Shown here one piece after another: positions 35,310 through 45,037 of a stretch of 64,000 bases of DNA. Under the pieces are notes generated by a model. The model made no database searches and had not been told where the DNA came from. It saw nothing but the letters and a program-made list of their open reading frames with translations. The stretch's first letter is position 1, and each line of letters begins with the position of its first letter. The DNA is from Chitinophagaceae bacterium (GTDB lineage: Bacteria; Bacteroidota; Bacteroidia; Chitinophagales; Chitinophagaceae): contig JADJDJ010000003.1 in the NCBI GenBank assembly GCA_016702745.1, forward strand, positions 434,001 through 498,000, in the 5' to 3' direction. The position numbers and the translations under genes are program-made.

Positions 35310-36839
35310 ATGAAGAAGTTAATCCCCGTCCTGGTCTTATTGATGATTACACCCCTTTTAAATGCGCAATTGATCAATAAGCTCAGGAAAAAAGCAGAAG
35401 ATGCTGTTTCAAAACCAGCAGACAAAAACAGCAATCCGGGCACATCGCAGGAAAAGACAAATGAGCCCTCCCCCGCTACGACTGACATGAATGCAACTGC
35501 CAATCCTTCCGCTGTCAACACCGAGAACCAGAGCAGCGGGGATGAATCCGATTTTATTCCCGGCAGTACCGTTTTGTATTTCGACAACTTTGAAAAAGAC
35601 AAAATCGGTGACAGTCCTTCCGGCTGGTTGACCACCAGTTCTGCAGAGGTAGTAACACCTGAAGGCCTGAAAGGTAAATGGCTTAAGATGGCCGCAGTAA
35701 GTGCAACGCATATTACCCGCAACAAGAAACAAAGCTGGAGTAGCAGTTTCACGGTGGAGTTTGACATCCTGATCGTAAAAAAAGACTATGATCCCAGGAT
35801 AGATTTCTCCCTGCTCAATACCGGTGGCAGTCTGGTGACCGATGAAATGATCCTCCGTAATGCGAAACAAATCGCTTATGTCAGCACCATCCTCGGGGAT
35901 GAAGGAAGAAAAACCAGAGTAAGTCTGGCGGGAAATAACAACATTTATAAATCTCTGGTTGACAGAATGAGTGACCAGTTAGGCTATAGTAATACCATTC
36001 CGGTTCATGTAAGTATGTGTGTACAAGGTAAAAGATTCCGCTGCTGGTGGGATGAAAAAAAAATTCTGGATATGGAAATGATTGACCAGCAATATATCCC
36101 CAACCAGCTTGGCTTCTATTTTGGCTCAGTAGGCGGTTCCGAATTCTTTGTGACCAATATCCGGATTGCCAAAGATATCCCTGCTACCAAACCGGCCAAC
36201 CCGCCAGCCAATACCAGTACAGTTACAACAGCACCTGAGGCACCCTCCAATACCAATACAAAACCTGCGACAGCGGCAGAAGCAGTAACAAAGGTTGATC
36301 TTCAAAGCAAAATTTTAACGGTCAGCCTTCCTTTTGCACAGATCATGAAAACAGGCGAGTACAGTTATACATTTATGGCTACCAAAGAAGAAGGCAACTA
36401 TAAAGAAAATTATTTCAAGATTAAACTGGAGACCGGGAATACCAGCCTGAGAGCAGAAACATTTAATTTCAAAGAGATCAACCAGAAAAATCCGTTGTAT
36501 GGCACCAAAAAATATCCGGAAATAAAATCTACCGAAGCGGTGCTGTATTATGGGGCTGCTAAAAAACCTTATATCTATCAGTTTTCACCAATCATCGCCA
36601 ATGGCACGATGGCATCATACGTAACCGCATCGCTTGAACGCCGCCTGCCACCGGTTTCGGCCAGCAGCAAACTGGTCATAGAAAAAATTGAAGATGGTAA
36701 AGCCAGCGGTTATTTCACCATGGGGATCATGATCCAGGGATTAAAACCGGTAACCAAGGGAGATGCAATGACTGAAACATTCACGGATGGTTTTTCGGGA
36801 GAAATAAAATGTAAATTCACCAATGTACCTGTTTACTAA
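35310..36839 (+). CDS. Secreted protein with LamG-like fold segment
   Basis: 509 residues. The signal peptide is MKKLIPVLVLLMITPLLNAQ, followed by a charged helix and a low-complexity S/T/N/P stretch. Residues about 90-290 start TVLYFDNFEKDKIGDSPSGW and contain FTVEFDILIVKKDYDP and KRFRCWWDEKKILDME, the pattern of a concanavalin/LamG-like sandwich. A T/P-rich linker leads to a C-terminal domain (about 335-509) ending KGDAMTETFTDGF and KCKFTNVPVY. The last 30 residues are echoed by a gene relic at 38181. The gene at 38293 has a related sandwich segment. The function is unknown. Confidence 0.75.
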   Translation: MKKLIPVLVLLMITPLLNAQLINKLRKKAEDAVSKPADKNSNPGTSQEKTNEPSPATTDMNATANPSAVNTENQSSGDESDFIPGSTVLYFDNFEKDKIGDSPSGWLTTSSAEVVTPEGLKGKWLKMAAVSATHITRNKKQSWSSSFTVEFDILIVKKDYDPRIDFSLLNTGGSLVTDEMILRNAKQIAYVSTILGDEGRKTRVSLAGNNNIYKSLVDRMSDQLGYSNTIPVHVSMCVQGKRFRCWWDEKKILDMEMIDQQYIPNQLGFYFGSVGGSEFFVTNIRIAKDIPATKPANPPANTSTVTTAPEAPSNTNTKPATAAEAVTKVDLQSKILTVSLPFAQIMKTGEYSYTFMATKEEGNYKENYFKIKLETGNTSLRAETFNFKEINQKNPLYGTKKYPEIKSTEAVLYYGAAKKPYIYQFSPIIANGTMASYVTASLERRLPPVSASSKLVIEKIEDGKASGYFTMGIMIQGLKPVTKGDAMTETFTDGFSGEIKCKFTNVPVY

Positions 36840-36953
36840 TGACCAGGATATGTTATAATGAAAGTTCTTACGCTTGAAAATTGCAACCTAAAAGCACTAA
36901 TGACTGTCAAAGAAAAGTGCTAGCTGCCATTCTTGTTTATTAAAATTCATCCC

Positions 36954-38069
36954 ATGAGCAAAATTACTGCAACCCTCATCTTCCTCAGTTTGTCGCTCAG
37001 TGCCATCGGCCAACCAGTTCCATTAACTTCCTCCCCCCGGGATGTAGCAGTGGACAGCAAGGATAATGTGTTTGTACTTGTAAAATATGGCATCATCAAA
37101 ATTACACCCGACGGGACCCTTATAGAACTCAGAAAAATTGAAGGTAACCGGGCGCTTGATGTTACTTTCTATAACCTGGTTATTGATTCAAAAGACAACC
37201 TTTTTGTGGCAAAAGATAACATCATTAGAAGAATAAGAATCAGTGATGATAACAAAGCGACTATTGAAAATTATGCGGGTGATCCCTATAAATACAGGAT
37301 TGCAGATGGCAACCGGAATACGGCCATGTTTACCAATATCGACAGAATGACGATTGACAAAGACGACAATCTTTATGTCACAGACAGCTATGATAAAATC
37401 AGTGACCAGATCGGCACCAATTATGTAACAGATCCTTTCTATGGAAAAGACAAAAAACTCAAGTATCTCAAAAACTTTAGCCTGATCCGGAAAATCAGTG
37501 CCGATGGAGAAGTGAGTACCCTGAAAAACACAGAAGGAAAATATGTACTCCCTAATGGTCTTGCCGGAATGACCTGTGATCCGGAAGGCAATCTGCTTTA
37601 TACCACCGGGGGAATCGCCCGCTCCATTGAGAAAATCAATGTTACAACCGGAGCCTTTACACATATCGCCGGCAAACCCTACAAAAGGGAATGGTGCCCG
37701 GTTTATATAACCGGTGATACCAGCAAAGCCGAATTATTCGACCCCGGTTATATCATCGTCAATAATAAAGGAGAAATATATTACAGCGATAACAGGAGTC
37801 ACCGGATTACAAAGATCACTGCAGGCAAAGTGATTCATGTTGCCGGGAATAATATCATCGATCCCTGCGGACAGAATATTGGTGGCCGGGCACAGGAAGG
37901 ACATAAAGACGGTAAAGCTTTAACGGCTTTATTCAGCTTCCCAAGAGGAATCAGTTTTGACAGCAAGGGAAACTTGTATATTGCTGACGACTGGAATAAC
38001 TGTGTCAGGAAAATGACTGCTGCCGGAATTGTCAGTACCATCAATACTCCGGTTTTCAATTATAAATGA
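36954..38069 (+). CDS. Secreted NHL-repeat protein
   Basis: 371 residues from the ATG at 36954, which gives the signal peptide MSKITATLIFLSLSLSAIGQ. An earlier in-frame ATG adds seven residues only. Repeated motifs (DVAVDSKDNVFVLVKYG, NLVIDSKDNLFVAKDN, MTIDKDDNLYVTDSYD, GMTCDPEGNLLYTTGG, YIIVNNKGEIYYSDNR, GISFDSKGNLYIADDWN) are NHL repeats, six in number. They predict a six-bladed propeller. Such proteins are usually binding scaffolds or have hydrolase-like activity; no catalytic residues can be named here. Confidence 0.85.
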   Translation: MSKITATLIFLSLSLSAIGQPVPLTSSPRDVAVDSKDNVFVLVKYGIIKITPDGTLIELRKIEGNRALDVTFYNLVIDSKDNLFVAKDNIIRRIRISDDNKATIENYAGDPYKYRIADGNRNTAMFTNIDRMTIDKDDNLYVTDSYDKISDQIGTNYVTDPFYGKDKKLKYLKNFSLIRKISADGEVSTLKNTEGKYVLPNGLAGMTCDPEGNLLYTTGGIARSIEKINVTTGAFTHIAGKPYKREWCPVYITGDTSKAELFDPGYIIVNNKGEIYYSDNRSHRITKITAGKVIHVAGNNIIDPCGQNIGGRAQEGHKDGKALTALFSFPRGISFDSKGNLYIADDWNNCVRKMTAAGIVSTINTPVFNYK

Positions 38070-38180
38070 AACTACTTAAAAAAATCCAATACAAATCGAA
38101 TGACTTATAAACCAGAGGAGCAGCAAAAAAAGTAGCACCATAAAAATCCCCAGTATGACACCAAAATATTTCACGAGATT

Positions 38181-38282
38181 ATGAAAGGCGATGCGATGAT
38201 GGAAACCTTTACAGACGGTTTCATCACTGAGGTAAAATGTACTTCTTCCAATGTTCCGGTCCATCAACTGAGCAAATTGTAA
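38181..38282 (+). pseudogene. Relic of the C-terminus of a paralogue of the gene at 35310
   Basis: A 33-codon frame reads KGDAMMETFTDGF, then EVKCTSSNVPV, and ends at 38282. It aligns with the last 28 residues of the protein encoded at 35310-36839 (KGDAMTETFTDGF, EIKCKFTNVPV). Nothing upstream in 38070-38180 continues the match, so only the 3' end of a second copy survives. The upstream piece has no recognised gene, although its minus strand could encode a short hydrophobic segment (VILGIFMVLLFLLLLWFI). Confidence 0.75.
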
Positions 38283-38292
38283 AGAGCAAATA

Positions 38293-40140
38293 ATGAAAAA
38301 AATAATTGTTTTTATTACCACAGTGCTGTTGAGCCTGCCACTGGCGGCACAACTTACTACCGAACAACGCATACAGGATAGTGTAATTGGCTGGTGGAGC
38401 AATAACTACTGGGACCGTAGCTGGAAACCGCAAACCGACCCCGTGGCCAGGAAGAAGGAAGCCCATATTAACAATATGGTGCAATGGATGAAAAAAAGTT
38501 ACACCCCTGTTGGTGGCCTGGGTACTGTTACCCGTTATTTAGAGAAAAATGGTTATGGCGTGAAATTTATGGTATGGAATGTAAGTCATGAAAAAGAATG
38601 GACGGATGCTAAAGGGAACTTCAAACCCATATCTGAAGAAAATACAAAGTTTTACATATCGGTAAATAAAATTTGGGGTTCCTACCCTGTTAGTTTTATA
38701 AATATCCCGGGTCAGGTTTTTGTTTTTACATGGCAGCCGGATGGGTATTCACCTGTGGGCAATAAACCGGGTGAAGATAAACGTCCTGCAGGCATTCATC
38801 CCAATGCAGCAAAATACATTACTATACGCAATGAAACACAGAGCATCATCCTGGCGCCTGGCAACAAGCCTCCTTTTACACCGGTTACAAAAGGCGAGTA
38901 TTTACAACTGGCTGATGAAGCGTTGGCAGCAAAACTTACCACAGCCAATGAATATGATAAAAAAGCGATTGACCGCATCCGCAAAAACATTGCACAGTTA
39001 AAAGAAAAACATAAAGCTTCGTTAACAGAAGCTGCTGTTACAAGAGATATGCAGCCATCCATGTACAGCTTTGATGGTTTCGATCCCTTTGAAGCTTCGG
39101 AATACAACAGGACGCAAAAACAATATTTCCCCTTGTACAAACTTACGGCCGATGTAATTGAAAAATGTAAAAAAGCGGAGCCGCAATGGATCACTGTTTC
39201 AGTGCCGTTTCAAACACGTGAAAATGGCAACCAATTGTATGAAATGTACACATCCGTTACAGAAAACATCAATTTCGATTACATCTACAACTATTTTTTT
39301 GATTCTGAAAAGGTAAAAGGCGTTGCTTACCAACCTGCTAATGAAGAACAACTGAATGCAAGGCTTGCGGCCTATCGCAATAAAACAAAGGCGGATTTAA
39401 ATGCCACTAATAATACTCTTTCGTTGCCGCCCGGCATTCATTTTATAGACGATTTTTCATCAGGCACAATCGGACAGGCTCCTGTAAACTGGTTCTTCAA
39501 CAGCTATTCAAAGCGCTGCTACGTTACTGAGGTTAAAGGAGAAAACGGGAAATGGGTGGCATTGGGATATAACACAGCTGTTTCGCCATCATTATTAAAA
39601 AAACCATTGCCGGAAAATTTTACGCTTGAGTTTGATGTGGCTACAGATGGTGATTATACAAGTCGCACAGGCGGCGCTGTAAGATTAATATTGAATTCAA
39701 GAAAAACAACAGCCGATGGCAGGGAAAGAGAAGATGGCAATGGTGCCAGGGTGGAAATAAACATTACGTCGGGCAACGAAGCAGATTATACTAATAACAA
39801 CTACAGGGGTGAGATTCGTACAAAAATCAATACGATGCCTTCGCAAAACATGCAAAACTCTTCAGAAGGTATTTATGATGTAAAATCATTAAAAGAATTT
39901 ACCAACAGGCAAACTAAAATTCACGTCGCTGTAAAAGTGAAAAATAATAATCTCACCATTTTCATCAACAATAAAGAGCTTACCGCATCACCTGGCTTTA
40001 AACTACAGTATGGTGCAGATTGTAAAGTATGCGGCCTGCCTGATGGCACCGTATTTAACAGCCTTTTTTTTACAAACACAACCAACAATGCTGATTCAGT
40101 GAAAGTGTATATCAGTAACGTAAAAATTTCAAAAAACTAA
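38293..40140 (+). CDS. Secreted protein with C-terminal LamG-like segment
   Basis: 615 residues. The signal peptide is MKKIIVFITTVLLSLPLAAQ. The N-terminal half is unrecognised (IGWWSNNYWDRSWKPQ, MVQWMKKSYTPVGGLGTVTRY, VSVPFQTRENGNQLYEMY). From about residue 375 a sandwich-like domain begins HFIDDFSSGTIGQAPVNWF and shows FTLEFDVATDGDYTSRTGGAVRL and KVKNNNLTIFINNKEL, akin to the segment in the protein from 35310. It begins ten bases after the relic and six bases before the next gene, so it is probably in one transcript with family A members. Confidence 0.72.
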   Translation: MKKIIVFITTVLLSLPLAAQLTTEQRIQDSVIGWWSNNYWDRSWKPQTDPVARKKEAHINNMVQWMKKSYTPVGGLGTVTRYLEKNGYGVKFMVWNVSHEKEWTDAKGNFKPISEENTKFYISVNKIWGSYPVSFINIPGQVFVFTWQPDGYSPVGNKPGEDKRPAGIHPNAAKYITIRNETQSIILAPGNKPPFTPVTKGEYLQLADEALAAKLTTANEYDKKAIDRIRKNIAQLKEKHKASLTEAAVTRDMQPSMYSFDGFDPFEASEYNRTQKQYFPLYKLTADVIEKCKKAEPQWITVSVPFQTRENGNQLYEMYTSVTENINFDYIYNYFFDSEKVKGVAYQPANEEQLNARLAAYRNKTKADLNATNNTLSLPPGIHFIDDFSSGTIGQAPVNWFFNSYSKRCYVTEVKGENGKWVALGYNTAVSPSLLKKPLPENFTLEFDVATDGDYTSRTGGAVRLILNSRKTTADGREREDGNGARVEINITSGNEADYTNNNYRGEIRTKINTMPSQNMQNSSEGIYDVKSLKEFTNRQTKIHVAVKVKNNNLTIFINNKELTASPGFKLQYGADCKVCGLPDGTVFNSLFFTNTTNNADSVKVYISNVKISKN

Positions 40141-40145
40141 ATTAC

Positions 40146-41504
40146 ATGAAAGCATTATTTTTAGTTCTGTCAGGCTTACTCGTGTTTCCGTGTTTCGGAC
40201 AGCAGCAAACATTTGACATCGTTAAATACACCCCCTAATGGATGGAAAAAGAGGCCACAGCCAGTGCCCTGCAGTTTTCAAAAGAGAACAGTACAACCGG
40301 AGGCTATTGTATCATTACCGTTTTCAAAGCCTTACCCAGTCCCGCAAAACCCCAGGAAAATTTTGATGCGGCCTGGGAATCGGTAGTTAAAGAAATGGTG
40401 AAGGTAACCGGCAACACCGAAATGCAACCTGGTTCCACGCAAAACGGATGGGAAGCAATCAGCGGATATGCCCCATTTGAAAGTGATGGCCAAAAAGGAA
40501 TTGTACTGCTCATTACATCAACCGGCTCCGGGAAAATGGTCAATATCCTGGTGCTTACCAATACAAATGTTTTTGAAAATGAACTTACCGCTTTCCTTGA
40601 ATCGGTAAAGCTCCCTGAATCATCGGGTACTGGATCGATTGGATCCAAAACAGGGAATGCCGGAAATACAACCAACACCCCATCAAAACCAGTCAACAAT
40701 GGGTTTAGTTTCAATACCACCAATTTTGATGACGGATGGATCAGTACGGTACAGGAAGACTGGGTAGAAGTAAGAAAAGGAAATAGTAAAATACTCATCC
40801 ATCATCCGAATAAAAAAGCAGATGCCTACAATTCTGTTTTAATGGATGGGCTGAAAAATGCCTGGAATGTGCTGGTCGCCAACCGCTACAGCAGTGGCAG
40901 TAATTTCGAATTCAAACCTGTAAGCAGCTGGCAATCCATTGAATTTGCGGAGGCTGACCTCGTGGAAAAAACCAGTGGCAAAACAGTACATGTTGTTTTG
41001 TTTAAAATGAATTACTCGAATGGTAGCGGCAGGTATATGGAGTTTATCACGGATAATAAACGTGCATTTGAAGCCGAGTTTGGCCCCTATCATACTGAAT
41101 CCTATGGCTGGGAAAAAATGGAGAGAATGGCTACCTATAATAAGTTCGCGGTGGGTGCCGCTGACCTGAAAGGAAAGTGGACCAATAATTTTTCAGGCCT
41201 GACACAGTATGTTAATGCCAATACGGGTGCCAGTGCCGGTGCCGACACCCATGCTTCCAACCAGGAGTATGAATTTATTTCCGGTAATACTTATCGTTGG
41301 AGAATCGATATGGCCAGTGGCTTTGTTGGCAATATCAAATTCCAGAATGCCAAATCAACAGGTAAATTTTCAATGACAGGTAACTGGCAGGTGAATTTTT
41401 CAGACATAGAAGGCAAACCACGGTCCTACCCGGTTCACTTCACTTGTATCAAAGGGGCCAGGATATTATGGATCGACGGAAACAGTTTCGGGAAAAGTGA
41501 ATGA
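40146..41504 (+). CDS. Secreted protein, paralogue family A, member 2 (in-frame stop at 40236)
   Basis: The ATG at 40146 gives a good signal peptide (MKALFLVLSGLLVFPCFGQQQ) and then FDIVKYTP before a TAA at 40236-40238. The open part resumes at once with KEATASALQFSKEN. The paralogue at 41575 has YTAPSGWKKEA at this place. Dropping one C from C5 (40231-40235) and adding one A to A5 (40246-40250) gives YTPNGWKKEA, so two compensating homopolymer errors explain the stop. The rest follows family A: TTNFDDGWISTVQEDWVEVRK in the middle, and GKWTNNFSGLTQYVNANTG with NFSDIEGKPRSYPVHFTCIKG at the end. The function is unknown. Confidence 0.78.
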
Positions 41505-41574
41505 CCTGTATCATTGGAGCACATTATACAAACAGTACCTTTCATATTAAATAACACCAAAATACCAGAGACAC

Positions 41575-42990
41575 ATGAAAAGGATGCTTATTATCCTGAC
41601 TTGCTTTCTGCCTGGCCTTGCTTTCAGCCAGCAACAAAATTTTGACCTGATCACCTACACTGCACCCTCCGGCTGGAAAAAAGAAGCGAGTTCAAATGCT
41701 GTTCAATTTTCAAAAGAAGACAGTAAGGGGGGTACTTATTGTGTGATCACCGTCTTCAAATCCATTCAGGGCACCAACAACGCCAAAGAAAATTTTGATG
41801 CCGCCTGGGAAACTGTTGTAATGGAAATGGTCAAAACAAACGGAGCACCGGAAATGCAGCCTCCCGCCAAAGAAAATGGCTGGGAAGCCATGAGCGGCTT
41901 TGCGCAGTTTGAAGCAGAAGGACAAAAAGGACTGGCACTATTGGTTACATCTACAGGATATAATAAAATGGTGAATATCCTGGTACTGACCAATACCAAT
42001 GTATATGAAAAAGAACTGGCTGCATTTCTTGAATCAGTAAACCTTTCTAAACCGGCCGTTGGAAATAACAATAATAATAGTAACGCTGGTTCTAAAACAG
42101 GCGATATCATTGGCGCCAAAACTGGTACAGTCACACAAACAAAGGCCAGTGCAGATGGCTTTGCTTACACGACTACCAATTTTGATGATGGCTGGACCAG
42201 CACGGTTCAACCGGATTGGGTGGAAGTGACCAAGGGCTCTATCCGCGTACTCCTGCATTACCCCAAACAAGGCACCATTATTCCGGCTGATCCCGAACCT
42301 CATGTCAATAATGCCTGGAATATCCTGGTAGCCCCTCGTTACAGCAGCCTGCAGCAATACCGGACTGCCTATATCAGTACTTATAACCGTCCCTATCTGG
42401 GAATGGGTACGGCAACAGATAACAGAAGCGGAAAGAAAATGTATGTCGTTTTGTTTCGTCAGGGAGAAACCGGCTGGATTGAAGCGATCTGCCCCGACAA
42501 AAACAGCTTTGTACAAACTTTCCGTTTCGATCCTGAAACCATCAGATGGGATAGCGAAACAGAATTATTAAATCCGATCATTGCCATGACAAACTATAAT
42601 AAATTCGCTATTGCAGCCAGTGATTTTACCGGAGCCTGGACCAGCGATTTTAGTGGTGTTCAGCAATTGTACCATGTGTACACGGGTCAATATGCCGGCA
42701 TGAACATCAATCAGTCTTCACAAACTTTCCAGTTTGGTGCAGGAAATACTTATAACTGGAAAATCATTGCCGTTAACGGACAGGTAGGCAGTATGAAATA
42801 TGGTCAGGCTAAATCAGCGGGCAAATTCAGCATCCCCAATAACTGGCAAATCAGGTTCTCAGATATTGAGGGAAAACCCAGACTCTATCACGCCCATTTT
42901 TCCTGTATCAAAGGAGGGCGTTTGCTGAAAATTCTCGATGCACAATATCCAGGATCCGGTATTTATACCGTTTTTGGCAGAAGCAAATAA
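41575..42990 (+). CDS. Secreted protein, paralogue family A, member 3
   Basis: 471 residues, intact. The signal peptide is MKRMLIILTCFLPGLAFSQ. Region 1 (about 20-155) starts FDLITYTAPSGWKKEA. A Ser/Asn/Gly-rich linker leads to region 2, which starts TTNFDDGWTSTVQPDWVEVTK. Region 3 (about 355-471) has GAWTSDFSGVQQLYHVYTGQYAGM and ends FSDIEGKPRLYHAHFSCIKGG. It is closest to the neighbouring member 2 and more distant from member 1 at 25370. No enzymatic motif is recognised. It is the last gene of the secreted block before fmt. Confidence 0.78.
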   Translation: MKRMLIILTCFLPGLAFSQQQNFDLITYTAPSGWKKEASSNAVQFSKEDSKGGTYCVITVFKSIQGTNNAKENFDAAWETVVMEMVKTNGAPEMQPPAKENGWEAMSGFAQFEAEGQKGLALLVTSTGYNKMVNILVLTNTNVYEKELAAFLESVNLSKPAVGNNNNNSNAGSKTGDIIGAKTGTVTQTKASADGFAYTTTNFDDGWTSTVQPDWVEVTKGSIRVLLHYPKQGTIIPADPEPHVNNAWNILVAPRYSSLQQYRTAYISTYNRPYLGMGTATDNRSGKKMYVVLFRQGETGWIEAICPDKNSFVQTFRFDPETIRWDSETELLNPIIAMTNYNKFAIAASDFTGAWTSDFSGVQQLYHVYTGQYAGMNINQSSQTFQFGAGNTYNWKIIAVNGQVGSMKYGQAKSAGKFSIPNNWQIRFSDIEGKPRLYHAHFSCIKGGRLLKILDAQYPGSGIYTVFGRSK

Positions 42991-43013
42991 CAGATGCTTT
43001 ACCTTCGCAGGCT

Positions 43014-43964
43014 ATGAAGGATATCTCATCGCTGCGGATTGTTTTCATGGGCACACCTGAATTTGCAGTTGCCTCACTGGATGCACTGGCCAAAGCCGGC
43101 TGCCAGATCGTTGGCGTTGTAACCGCACCAGATAAACCTGCAGGCAGGGGAATGAAACTAACCGAAACGGCCGTTAAACAATATGCAACAGCAAATGGAC
43201 TCCCGGTACTGCAACCTGCAAAACTGAAAGACCCTGCATTCATTGAAGACCTCCGATTATTAAAAGCCGATTTACAGATTGTTGTTGCCTTTCGGATGCT
43301 GCCGGAAATCGTTTGGAATATGCCTCCTATGGGTAGTATCAATCTGCACGGCAGTCTCCTCCCCCAATACCGTGGTGCGGCCCCTATTAACTGGGCCGTG
43401 ATCAATGGAGAAACGATCACCGGAGTCACTACATTTAAACTGAAACATGAAATTGATACCGGTGATATCCTTTTACAGGAGTCATTTCCCATTGAAGAAA
43501 ATGAAACAGCCGGAGAAGTGCATGACCGGATGAAAATGATCGGCGCCCGCTTACTGGTGAAAACCATCCAGGGGATAGCCGAAGGTAGTCTGGAAGAAAA
43601 GCCACAGGGTTTTATTGATAAAGAGAAAAATGAACCCATTGTACTCCGGCATGCGCCAAAAATATTTACCGAGACCTGCCGAATCAATTTTAACCAGCCT
43701 GTAGCCAATGTACATAATCTGGTCAGGGGCCTCTCCCCTTTTCCCGGAGCATTTACCATGCTCAATCATAAAACCCTGAAAATTTACCGCACAGAAAAAA
43801 TCCAAAAGATTCACGACCAGACTCCGGGTTCCTATGAAACTGATGGCAAGTCCTTTTTTCAATTTGCCTGCACAGATGGCTTCCTGCTGGTAAAAGAATT
43901 ACAGCTGGAAGGAAAGAAAAAAATGGGGGTGCTGGATTTTTTACGCGGCTATCGTTTCGAATAA
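43014..43964 (+). CDS. fmt: Methionyl-tRNA formyltransferase
   Basis: 316 residues, the usual length. The N-terminal domain starts RIVFMGTPEFAVASLDAL and has the formyl-folate site NLHGSLLPQYRGAAPINWAVINGE, with the catalytic N and H, and the aspartate in HEIDTGDIL. The C-terminal domain includes VRGLSPFPGAFT. It formylates initiator Met-tRNA. A TACCTTCG element (43000-43007) six bases before the ATG could be a promoter giving a nearly leaderless mRNA. Assignment is secure. Confidence 0.96.
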   Translation: MKDISSLRIVFMGTPEFAVASLDALAKAGCQIVGVVTAPDKPAGRGMKLTETAVKQYATANGLPVLQPAKLKDPAFIEDLRLLKADLQIVVAFRMLPEIVWNMPPMGSINLHGSLLPQYRGAAPINWAVINGETITGVTTFKLKHEIDTGDILLQESFPIEENETAGEVHDRMKMIGARLLVKTIQGIAEGSLEEKPQGFIDKEKNEPIVLRHAPKIFTETCRINFNQPVANVHNLVRGLSPFPGAFTMLNHKTLKIYRTEKIQKIHDQTPGSYETDGKSFFQFACTDGFLLVKELQLEGKKKMGVLDFLRGYRFE

Positions 43965-43990
43965 GCCTGTTTTAACAAGGAGCAACGCAA

Positions 43991-44986
43991 TCAATATTGT
44001 GTTTTGATAATAAACTTATCCTGCTCTGTGATTTCCAGTGCTGCAGCTGCCGCATTACTGATCCTGATATTATAACCCTGGTTCTGCCGGATCCCGGCCA
44101 TTTCACCCAGCACTTTCGCAAAAACAGCCTTATTATTAGAAGGATTAATCAGTTTGATAATGGTACCTGGCTGCACTTTATCCATCAGTAAATAATATTT
44201 TGCATCCTCCCATCCGCTGGTGGGTTTGAAGATTCCGGAAGTGACCGTTTCTTCTTTCGATACCGGCATCACCTTTACCTGCTGCTCAAAATGGGTTTTG
44301 AAATAGCCCTGCCCCTCTATTGAGGGCTTCCGGATATCTTTCACTACCGGAGGAATGGTCTCCTTTTTTTCCTCTTTCTTCACTTCTTTCTTTTCCGATT
44401 TTTCTTCTGCCTCCGCTATTTTCTTTTCCTCCTTCTTTGTGATGTCTTCGGTTGCCGTTACTACGACTGGTTCCTTCTTTTCAGCAGTAATAACCGGTAC
44501 CTCTTCTTTTACCGGAGCACCGGCAATGGTCACTGCCTTCATTTCTTTGCTAATCAAGAACCCTATGATCAGTTTCGCGTCTTTTTTCAATTGATCACTG
44601 CTCAGCCCGTTCCATTGCCTGAGTTTGGCCAGGGTAACATTATTATTCTTTTTGCTGACAGTCAGTAATCCCTCATTCTCTCCTACCCGGTATAATACCG
44701 GCGTTCCACTGTTGCCATTCTGTGTGAAATTGGTATCGGTAAGCGGAATCCTGATCTTCTGATCAATATTCAGCCCTTTGTTCATATCAAGTTTATTGAA
44801 AGCAGCAAGGGTTTTGGGATGCAGGTTGTACAAACGGCCCAGTGAATAATAAGATTCCTTGGGCGCTACTTTATGATCCAGGTACAAGCCATTCTCACTG
44901 CTTTTTACCAGGAGCTCATTCTTTTGTGCCAGCAGGGATGCGGAAGAAAAAAGAAGTATTAAAATCAGCCCAAAAATGTTTTTCAT
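43991..44986 (-). CDS. Secreted LysM and RlpA-like (double-psi barrel) protein
   Basis: 331 residues from the ATG at 44986 (signal peptide MKNIFGLILILLFSSASLLAQ); an upstream in-frame ATG adds seven residues. Two LysM-like units follow. The first is APKESYYSLGRLYNLHPKTLAAFN and the second runs from YRVGENEGLLTVSKK. A lysine/glutamate-rich linker of about 60 residues comes next. The C-terminal 70 residues (VQPGTIIKLINPSNNKAVFAKVLGEM, IRISNAAAAALEI) look like an RlpA-type barrel. Peptidoglycan binding is likely; the linker may span the periplasm. It converges with fmt. Confidence 0.8.
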   Translation of the reverse strand: MKNIFGLILILLFSSASLLAQKNELLVKSSENGLYLDHKVAPKESYYSLGRLYNLHPKTLAAFNKLDMNKGLNIDQKIRIPLTDTNFTQNGNSGTPVLYRVGENEGLLTVSKKNNNVTLAKLRQWNGLSSDQLKKDAKLIIGFLISKEMKAVTIAGAPVKEEVPVITAEKKEPVVVTATEDITKKEEKKIAEAEEKSEKKEVKKEEKKETIPPVVKDIRKPSIEGQGYFKTHFEQQVKVMPVSKEETVTSGIFKPTSGWEDAKYYLLMDKVQPGTIIKLINPSNNKAVFAKVLGEMAGIRQNQGYNIRISNAAAAALEITEQDKFIIKTQY

Positions 44987-45037
44987 ACCGACAAGATTTG
45001 ACAGCAAAGATGTGGATTTTTTGGCTACTCCCGGCCC

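Noticed and set aside
38076..38402. A 108-codon minus-strand frame ending in a strong hydrophobic stretch
   Set aside because: Most of it lies opposite the start of the 38293 gene and the relic. The hydrophobic end may be a remnant, but there is no start, ribosome site or family match to support a gene.
25370..43000. A polysaccharide utilisation locus
   Set aside because: No SusC/SusD pair, glycoside hydrolase or sulfatase was recognised; the secreted proteins do not resemble SusD.
42908..43765. A 285-codon minus-strand frame opposite fmt
   Set aside because: fmt is certain on the plus strand, and the antisense frame has no recognisable domain.
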